Below, in pieces: positions 58,187 to 64,000 of a stretch of DNA of 64,000 nt. The position numbers were made by a program, and so were the translations under genes. Positions within the stretch are counted from its first letter, which is position 1. Each line of letters begins with the position of its first letter. The stretch comes from Lignipirellula cremea (GTDB taxonomy: Bacteria; Planctomycetota; Planctomycetia; Pirellulales; Pirellulaceae): NCBI RefSeq assembly GCF_007751035.1, contig NZ_CP036433.1:1-64000 (forward strand), read 5' to 3'. The notes under the pieces were generated by a model. It did no database searches. It was not told where the DNA came from and was given only the letters and a program-made list of their open reading frames with translations.

Positions 58187-58571
58187 GGGTGGCAGCAGCG
58201 GTCGGGCGTCCTCCCTTTTCTGGATGTGTAGGATGTGGCAGCCGACATTGGCCCATGCGCTTTGAATGAGATCGTAGCCCCAGGTAGGGTTCTCCTGGGC
58301 CCTGGGCGAACCGCAGTATCAGATCCACGATTACCTGGCGGATGCGTGGTCTGCCGACGCATTGGCGCTTCTCGCTCTGGTCCCACTTCTTCGCCACCAG
58401 TTTGCGATGTCAGCGGAGAATCGTGTCGGGTGTCACGATCGTGGTCAACTCCCGCAACGTATTGTGCCCAGCGCCTTGCATTTGACGGCCAAAATGGGCC
58501 GCCGGTCGTCGGGTGAGCAGGATAGCGTTTCTTGCCCATATGTTGGGGCAGGGACCGGATCTGAATGTGGA
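58187..58571. mobile_element. rve insertion sequence, copy 3 (internal fragment)
   Basis: Segments match the complete IS at 33492-34892: first the part around 33940-33970 (reading GGTCGGGCG on +), then a jump to the part around 34320-34650 (GTAGCCGACATTGGCC, AGGGACCGGATCTG). Roughly 350 bp between them is deleted, and both termini are missing. A partial protein, MAKKWDQSEKRQCVGRPRIR, is readable on minus. No working gene. Confidence 0.8.
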
Positions 58572-58572
58572 T

Positions 58573-59970
58573 TTAGCGATTGTGTCCTAGCGCATCCATG
58601 GTCTGGCACAGGGCGCGTTGGATCAACGCTTCGCAGTTTTCCGCCAAGGGTAGTCGGCTTTCAAACATGAAAGCAGCTCCGCGCGGAGACGTTTCGTATC
58701 CGCCCTGATCGCCGAGTTGGTAGTCTTTCTTTGTGCCGACGTAGCATTCCAAGCCGTTGGTATAGCCCAGGACCATATTTTGAGCGAAGGGACAGATTTC
58801 GTTTACGTGGCGGTGATACTCGGCGAACGGTTCGTGCGCCATGCCGAGGACGCACAGGTCGCCAATTGCGAAGGCGCGGATCGGCATCCGCATGGTTGGC
58901 GTTTGGCCGCTTTCGGCGATGGCCAGCAATTCGGCGAATCGCTGCCGGCGGTCGACAGCCTTTTCCTTCTCCATCATGGAGCGACATTCTTTAGCCGAGG
59001 GCGGATTTTGCAGCGGCAAGCGAAGTTCGGAGGAATGCACGCGAAGGGATTTGCTGGCGTTCTCTCCCTCCATTCGATCCAGTGCACGCTCAACTGCCTG
59101 GCCCAGGTCGCGACCGGCGGCTGCGGCTGCGTCGATGCCGCCCTTGAGCGGAAATCCATTAATGTTTCCGCAGCAACCTTGGGCAAAGAGAAAGACCGTG
59201 TCTTTGTCGCGCGCGTGTTTTAGCGACTGCACGGCGAAGCCGGGATAATCGGCGCTGATCAAGGTGCTGGCTTCATGCACAATCACCGGATGCGCTGCGT
59301 GACTGAATAGCACGGCGATCGGTTTTCCATCGGGGCGTTCAACCGACAGGACATCGACCCACGGCAACACGGCGCCTTGGGGATTTGGCGCCATGACAAT
59401 CTTCTCACCGTTGAAGAACCGGCGATTGAAACCGACCTGTGTCGGCTCGCGGCGATACCGCAGTTGGGCGGTTTGTAGCTGTTTGGTTGCTCGAAGCACC
59501 ACCTCCGCAATTCTTTCCGGCAGCAGCTTGTGATACGGCTTTCCGCGATGCTCCTTCCACGGTCCCCACGGAGCGGTGAGAGGCGCGCTGTGCGTGTGGC
59601 TGCAATTGAGCATGATGCAGTTGGCTGGGATTCCAGAAGCCTTCGACGCAGCGGCCAGCAATGTTTCGGTGTAGGCAAAATCGAATCCAAGGTAGTCGAG
59701 CGTGATGATCGCAATCCGCTGTCGCCCGTCCGAAAGAACCAAAGCCCGCGCGTACAGATCGTCGTTGACGCCGGTGCTGGGTTGCATGGGGCCAATCAAA
59801 AACGTGCCCTTGGCGGCTGGCGTAACGACTGTCTCCGCCGCGCCTGCCAATAGCGGGGCTTTTTCCTGGGCGGCTGCAAGGAGCGGAGCACACGCTGCAA
59901 GGGCTGCGCCGCTGGCGAGGGCCGCGGCATGGAACTGGCGTCGATTTAAGGGCAGGTTTCGGCGAGTCAT
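58573..59970 (-). CDS. Neutral/alkaline ceramidase-like exported protein
   Basis: The 465-aa product begins MTRRNLPLNRRQFHAAALAS, a Tat-type leader. It has the neutral ceramidase N-terminal pattern: AAETVVTPAAKGTFLIGPMQ, GVNDDLYARALVLSDGRQRI, then a likely zinc site NCSHTHSAPL (about 121-130), LFSHAAHPVIVHEASTLISA and FAQGCCGNINGFPLKG. Ceramidases split ceramide into sphingosine and fatty acid. Bacterial members of this family include many of unproven substrate, so the reaction is tentative. At 465 aa it lacks the C-terminal Ig-like domain of true neutral ceramidases (about 650 aa). It lies 19 bp after the hydrolase gene. Confidence 0.78.
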   Translation of the reverse strand: MTRRNLPLNRRQFHAAALASGAALAACAPLLAAAQEKAPLLAGAAETVVTPAAKGTFLIGPMQPSTGVNDDLYARALVLSDGRQRIAIITLDYLGFDFAYTETLLAAASKASGIPANCIMLNCSHTHSAPLTAPWGPWKEHRGKPYHKLLPERIAEVVLRATKQLQTAQLRYRREPTQVGFNRRFFNGEKIVMAPNPQGAVLPWVDVLSVERPDGKPIAVLFSHAAHPVIVHEASTLISADYPGFAVQSLKHARDKDTVFLFAQGCCGNINGFPLKGGIDAAAAAGRDLGQAVERALDRMEGENASKSLRVHSSELRLPLQNPPSAKECRSMMEKEKAVDRRQRFAELLAIAESGQTPTMRMPIRAFAIGDLCVLGMAHEPFAEYHRHVNEICPFAQNMVLGYTNGLECYVGTKKDYQLGDQGGYETSPRGAAFMFESRLPLAENCEALIQRALCQTMDALGHNR

Positions 59971-59989
59971 TGCGAAGCTCCAGGAGATG

Positions 59990-61627
59990 CTACGGTCGTC
60001 GAATCTCTAGCGATTGTTCGACCGGGGAAGCGGCCTGTACGAGCGGGTCCGCGCCGCGGCCAAATTGATAGGCGACTACTTTGATCACGATCGGATAACT
60101 GGTGCGCCCGGGTAGTTCGGCAATGGCAAGTTTGCCGTCGGCAATCCTGGCGGGACCGAACGCGATGTGGTATTCGACCGGCAACCCAGAGTCAGCGGCG
60201 GCTTTCAATTCGACGGGCGGGCTGTCGGGCTGTAGATTGCCAATGCTTGGAAAAGTAAGGGTTTGTGGTTTGCCGGCGGTAAGAGCGAGCTGGGAGATCA
60301 TGCCCACGCGTTCCGTGTAGCGGTACTCATCGTCACCCTCGCTGAAGGCCATGAACGTGACGCGGGCGCTTTCGGCGGCGGGAGCTAATTCGTTGTAGCG
60401 AACGCGAAAAGTGTTATTCCCAACGGCGATAATCGGTCCGCTGACCTGCTTGATGCGGATCGGGACGTGTGCATGGCCGACCGCTTCGCCCGCTTTGCCC
60501 CAGCGCGCTCCCCGGCCGCTGGATTGCTGCGGGTAGATTTTCGCGTACGCCGGATGGACCTCGAAGGTCTGGCCGTCGCCGATCCAAGCGATCCGGTCGA
60601 AAAAGTTGCGAGCGCCGGCGCTCACCTTGTGGGGATCGTTCCACGTGATGAACTGATCCTGGCGCTCGATGCCTTGGTGGTAGGCGACCGTCGCCTCGGC
60701 CATGGTTTTGTCAAAGTGCCATGCCGCATTCTCTTTATCGCCTTGGTATTGTGAGTAGGGAGCCGGTGCGAATTTACCCGGCGTCTTGATCGTCAGGTCG
60801 GTCAGCCAGCCGCTTGCCGGGTCGACGGGAATCAGCGCAACGGGTTTTCTGGCATCCATAGGCCAGCTGGCCGGGATGCGTGCTCTGGCGGCTCGCGGCA
60901 GGAAGAGCGCTAAGTACTCGGCATTGCGGTCTGACCAGGCAAAGTGTCCGGCGCCGGGCTCGACCAAAATACTGCCCAGGTTGCGTTGGTTCTTTGTACG
61001 GAAGAGGGCCAGTTTGTCGCGGTCTTTTTCCCAATTCTCGATTCCGTTTTCGTCGCGGCCGATTTTGCCGAACTCGTCGAACTGGCCGATCATCATGAGC
61101 GCGGGAATGCCTGGCGGAATACCTTCGGTTCCGTCATGGTCCACATCGCCAGGGTCTGCGCCCCGGTACTGCACCAATCCGAAACAACGGTCGGCGAACT
61201 CGCGTGCGCGAAGCCGCGCTTGCGGTCCGCCTGCCGAGTGGCCGACGAACATCAACGGCGCAACGGAAAGTTCCTGATAGCCCGAGACGCGCGCAAAACG
61301 GTCGAGCACGTGTTGAATGTCGGTCGCGCCGAGCCCGCACTTGAGAAACACGATCGCCAATTGTTCTTCGGCGCACGCAGCGCGGATACGTGCGTCTTGC
61401 GCAAACTCACGCTCCATCAACGTCATCCCACCCATGACGACGCCCCGAATTTGTTCGGCCTTTGGCGGAACCCACAGGTAGGCCATCCGCTCGCCTTGAC
61501 GCGTCTCGACGGGCGTGGCGTACTGAAAGACGGCCGCAGGAGCGCACGATGCCGACAACAGAAAGAGTGCAACGGCGAAAACAACTTGACGCACGGACGC
61601 CTCGATAGAGATAGGTACGGCGGGCAT
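59990..61627 (-). CDS. Exported alpha/beta hydrolase
   Basis: The 545-aa product starts MPAVPISIEASVRQVVFAVA and has a Sec-type signal ending near SCAPAAV. The alpha/beta hydrolase nucleophile elbow GHSAGG is at about 127-132 and GADPGDVDHDGTEGIPPGIP follows. ALMMIGQFDEFGKIGRDENG is a probable acid loop, and the catalytic His is likely in EPGAGHFAWSD. After about residue 250 a C-terminal region of some 290 residues contains no recognised domain. The substrate is unknown; esterase-type chemistry is the family expectation. ATG 61627 is preferred over a TTG two codons earlier. Neighbours are the ceramidase-like gene and the PVC-type gene. Confidence 0.72.
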   Translation of the reverse strand: MPAVPISIEASVRQVVFAVALFLLSASCAPAAVFQYATPVETRQGERMAYLWVPPKAEQIRGVVMGGMTLMEREFAQDARIRAACAEEQLAIVFLKCGLGATDIQHVLDRFARVSGYQELSVAPLMFVGHSAGGPQARLRAREFADRCFGLVQYRGADPGDVDHDGTEGIPPGIPALMMIGQFDEFGKIGRDENGIENWEKDRDKLALFRTKNQRNLGSILVEPGAGHFAWSDRNAEYLALFLPRAARARIPASWPMDARKPVALIPVDPASGWLTDLTIKTPGKFAPAPYSQYQGDKENAAWHFDKTMAEATVAYHQGIERQDQFITWNDPHKVSAGARNFFDRIAWIGDGQTFEVHPAYAKIYPQQSSGRGARWGKAGEAVGHAHVPIRIKQVSGPIIAVGNNTFRVRYNELAPAAESARVTFMAFSEGDDEYRYTERVGMISQLALTAGKPQTLTFPSIGNLQPDSPPVELKAAADSGLPVEYHIAFGPARIADGKLAIAELPGRTSYPIVIKVVAYQFGRGADPLVQAASPVEQSLEIRRP

Positions 61628-61726
61628 ATTCAAAACAGCTTCCGATCGAATGAGCTACGAACTGGTTGCGGCTGCGCACTTGGTCGTGCGCTCCCACTTA
61701 TTTTGCGACCAAACACCAATCGCAGG

Positions 61727-64000
61727 CTACTTCAGCGACCTGAGATATGCGATCAGATCGACGAATTCGCGGCGGCTCCACTGTTGCTCTTGCCCTTCCG
61801 GCATGAGCGATTTCTTCAGAACGCTGCGCTCGTCGACGCGGTCTTTGGAAACCAGGGACTCCCGCTCGACCTCGAGGACGCGCAGATGGTTCCCTTCCTC
61901 ACGCACCAGGCCGCTGAGCACCTTGCCGTCGGTTGTGATGATGGTCTCCACTAGGAAGCCGGTCTTGATCACTTGTGAAGGATGCAAAACCGATTCGATG
62001 AGGTATTCGAGTTTTTGCTTGCCAACGCCTTTCAGCGTCGGAGCAAGTGGCGAGTCCGCAGAAATGGTCGTATGGCATTTCACGCAAGCCGAACGCTCAA
62101 AGACCCGCCGTCCCAACAGTGGCGCGGTTTTGTTTTGTTCCGAGGTTAACGACTCGACGGCGGTGAGAATGGCGTGAGCCAATTTCTCTTTGTCGGCTTG
62201 CTCAACCGGGGCGACCTGGGACCCTGTCAGAAGTTGCTTTAAAACCGTCGCCAAGTCATCCTCCAGCGCGCTGTCTCGCCTAACGATCGAGGCCTCTGCA
62301 TCGACGAGTACGCTGACCAGCGAGGGGTGATCTTTGAACTGCCGCCACGAGCGAATCGCGTCGGTCCGTATTTCGGTCGCCGGGTCGGCGAGCAACTGTG
62401 TCCACAATTTGACGTCTGGTTCCTCTTCAATCGCCGGAAGGACGGCGAGAATTTCCAAGCGGCGGTCAAGCTTTTGCTTGGGGTCCGAAAGTCGCTGCCT
62501 GAATAGCGTCGTCAAAGGCGCCGCTTTGCGGCCGAACTTGCGAATCAAACCAAAGGCGGCTTCGCGCACCGCGGGGTCATTGTGGTTCGAGAGCGCTGTG
62601 AGTTGTTGCATGGCGAAATCGTTGGCCGGTCGATCATCCAACAATCTGAGCAATAGCAAGCAGTCGCTGCTCGATTGCAGCTGGACTTCGCCGTTTTCGA
62701 CAGCCGCGAGCAACCGGTCGCCTGCACTTTCAATTAACTGATCCGATACCTCTCCTGATAAAGAGCGCAGCGCCAGGATCGCGGCGGCGGTTATCGGTCC
62801 AGGTAGGTCGGTTCGGGCGACCAACCGCCGCAATCCGTCCAAACCGGCCTTGCTACGATTGGCGCGAAGGATCTCCAGCAAGTATTCCACCGGCAGCGAT
62901 CCGGGATCGGCTAGCCTCGCGGCGAGCAAACCTTCTGCGTAAGGACGGCTTCCGAAGGACTCGTAGCAAGCAATGTCCAACGCAATCAGTCCGGCTAGAC
63001 GCAGGTTTTCATCCTCAGCATCAAGCAATTTCTCCAGAGCATTTTGTTCCGCGCTGGCATGTTGGGCCAAATGCCAGGCGGCTTCATAGCGAAGGTGCGG
63101 GTCTTCGGCCGCGCCGTCAGACAATACGGCGAGCAGAGCTGAATGGATCTCTTGCGAGTTCTTCAGCGCCAGCGCCGCCTCCAAACGAACCGCCAGTTCG
63201 GCATCCTGGGCCAATGACCGTGCGATTGTGGCGGCTTGTGGGAGTTCGTATCGTCGCAGAATATTGACGGCCAGGCGTCGAACGCGCCATTCGGGATGTT
63301 GCGCCCCGCTGGCAATGGCGGCCTTTGAATTCGGCGTGTCGATGCGCAGCAGCGTCCATAGCGCGCCCGCGGCGCCCAAGGGCTGCTCGGCTTTGGCGGC
63401 TTGTCGAGCGAGCGCCGCGACGACGCTATCTGCATCGTTGTCACTTGCTTTCGCACGTTCAAGCAACCGCTCGATCGCTTGCTCGCGAATTCGATGTTGG
63501 GGCGATCCGAGCGCGGCAACCGCATAGGCGTCGTCGGACCAGTGTGGCGAGTCGAGCTTGTGCTCGACCTGGGGAATTGGCTCCTTCCCGACATATTTCA
63601 CTCGCCAGATACGGCCCGTGAGATCGCTCTCGTCGTCTCGTCCGTACCAATCGGCGACCAGCAGGTTGCCGTTGGGGTCCAGCGCCACATGACTGCAACG
63701 GAAGTGAGGATCTGAACAGCTGACAAAAGCGTGCTTAGACGCCACGTTGTTATGTTCGTCCAGCGCGTACCGGAAGACGCTGCGATTGGCCGCGGCAAAG
63801 CCATGTGCGCCCCAATTGTCCAGGAAAAGACTACCCACGTATTCTTCGGGATACGCCGCTCCGTAATACCGCAGCAATTGAGTCCGCGCGCCGTTGGGCA
63901 ATTCAAAACAGGGCGGGCTGAGCGGATGTCGGCCCGTAAGCCAATCGTTCGGAACTGCGCGGCTGTAGCAGTGATAGTCCACGCCGTCGATCACGCGTAC
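61727..64000 (-). CDS. PVC-type heme-binding (CxxCH) / HEAT-repeat membrane dehydrogenase-like protein, partial
   Basis: The N-terminus lies beyond the window; at least 755 residues are visible. The visible start is the end of a beta-propeller domain (HVALDPNGNLLVADWYGRDD, DLTGRIWRVKYVG), as in the planctomycete/verrucomicrobial membrane-bound dehydrogenase-like family. A long run of HEAT-like repeats follows (LLDAEDENLRLAGLIALDIA, LADPATEIRTDAIRSWRQF). The C-terminal CxxCH domain is VFERSACVKCHTTISADS, APTLKGVGKQKLEYLIESVL and DGKVLSGLVREEG, ending EFVDLIAYLRSLK. This matches the putative heme-binding Planctomycetes/Verrucomicrobia C-terminal family. Heme c attachment is likely but unproven, and the substrate is unknown. 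Confidence 0.88.
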   Translation of the reverse strand, partial: VRVIDGVDYHCYSRAVPNDWLTGRHPLSPPCFELPNGARTQLLRYYGAAYPEEYVGSLFLDNWGAHGFAAANRSVFRYALDEHNNVASKHAFVSCSDPHFRCSHVALDPNGNLLVADWYGRDDESDLTGRIWRVKYVGKEPIPQVEHKLDSPHWSDDAYAVAALGSPQHRIREQAIERLLERAKASDNDADSVVAALARQAAKAEQPLGAAGALWTLLRIDTPNSKAAIASGAQHPEWRVRRLAVNILRRYELPQAATIARSLAQDAELAVRLEAALALKNSQEIHSALLAVLSDGAAEDPHLRYEAAWHLAQHASAEQNALEKLLDAEDENLRLAGLIALDIACYESFGSRPYAEGLLAARLADPGSLPVEYLLEILRANRSKAGLDGLRRLVARTDLPGPITAAAILALRSLSGEVSDQLIESAGDRLLAAVENGEVQLQSSSDCLLLLRLLDDRPANDFAMQQLTALSNHNDPAVREAAFGLIRKFGRKAAPLTTLFRQRLSDPKQKLDRRLEILAVLPAIEEEPDVKLWTQLLADPATEIRTDAIRSWRQFKDHPSLVSVLVDAEASIVRRDSALEDDLATVLKQLLTGSQVAPVEQADKEKLAHAILTAVESLTSEQNKTAPLLGRRVFERSACVKCHTTISADSPLAPTLKGVGKQKLEYLIESVLHPSQVIKTGFLVETIITTDGKVLSGLVREEGNHLRVLEVERESLVSKDRVDERSVLKKSLMPEGQEQQWSRREFVDLIAYLRSLK

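Overview
The window suggests a planctomycete, most like the Pirellulaceae and relatives. It is dense in protein families largely confined to that group: DUF1501, DUF1552, the cytochrome-like PSCyt and PSD domains, and a Planctomycetes-type CxxCH protein with HEAT-like repeats. DNA is GC-rich. Base 1 is the first base of a GTG start for dnaA, so the window probably opens at the conventional start of a chromosome.

Layout. (1) 1-5715: replication block dnaA, a candidate origin spacer, dnaN, dciA (DUF721) and gyrB, all on +. recF is not present between dnaN and gyrB. (2) 5716-11806: an antiphage-like STAND NTPase gene, less GC-rich than its neighbours. It is split by an ISAzo13-type element with a 3-bp target duplication (TTA). 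Removing the element restores one 1,501-codon frame. (3) 11826-15073: a decayed integrase-core (rve) IS carrying an intact IS66 element. (4) 15294-32862: a long minus-strand gene battery headed by an ECF sigma factor and a FecR-like membrane regulator. It runs through DUF1501, DUF1552, PSCyt2/PSD1 and DUF1501 genes, a WD40 protein, a 1,250-aa leucine-rich-repeat/cytochrome-like protein, two more DUF1501 genes and a DUF1552 gene. (5) 33492-40625: an insertion-sequence stack with a complete rve IS, then an IS110 element containing an IS21 element, which itself contains an IS66-type element. All three nested junctions can be read at base level. (6) 41077-57301: a second minus-strand battery of the same design (ECF sigma, FecR-like, DUF1501, PSD, DUF1552, repeat protein, two PSD proteins, DUF1552, repeat-SUMF1 fusion). 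It ends in a squalene-cyclase-like pseudogene cut by the IS110. (7) 57498-64000: a DUF1501 pseudogene, an rve IS fragment, a neutral-ceramidase-like protein, an alpha/beta hydrolase, and a PVC-type heme-binding/HEAT protein that runs off the window.

How the genes may work together. Each battery has very short intergenic gaps (often 9-60 bp) and ATGA overlaps, and starts with a sigma/FecR pair. This fits one extracytoplasmic signal switching on a set of exported proteins: Tat-type signals on DUF1501/DUF1552, and Sec-type signals on most of the CxxCH proteins. The FecR-like proteins share a scaffold but carry different C-terminal extracellular domains, so the two batteries may answer different signals. 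The biochemical function of DUF1501, DUF1552 and PSD proteins is not established, and I do not assign one. The most notable observations are the IS-interrupted defence gene, the two paralogous batteries with a shared repeat module, and a structured leader upstream of the IS110 transposase that is a candidate bridge RNA.
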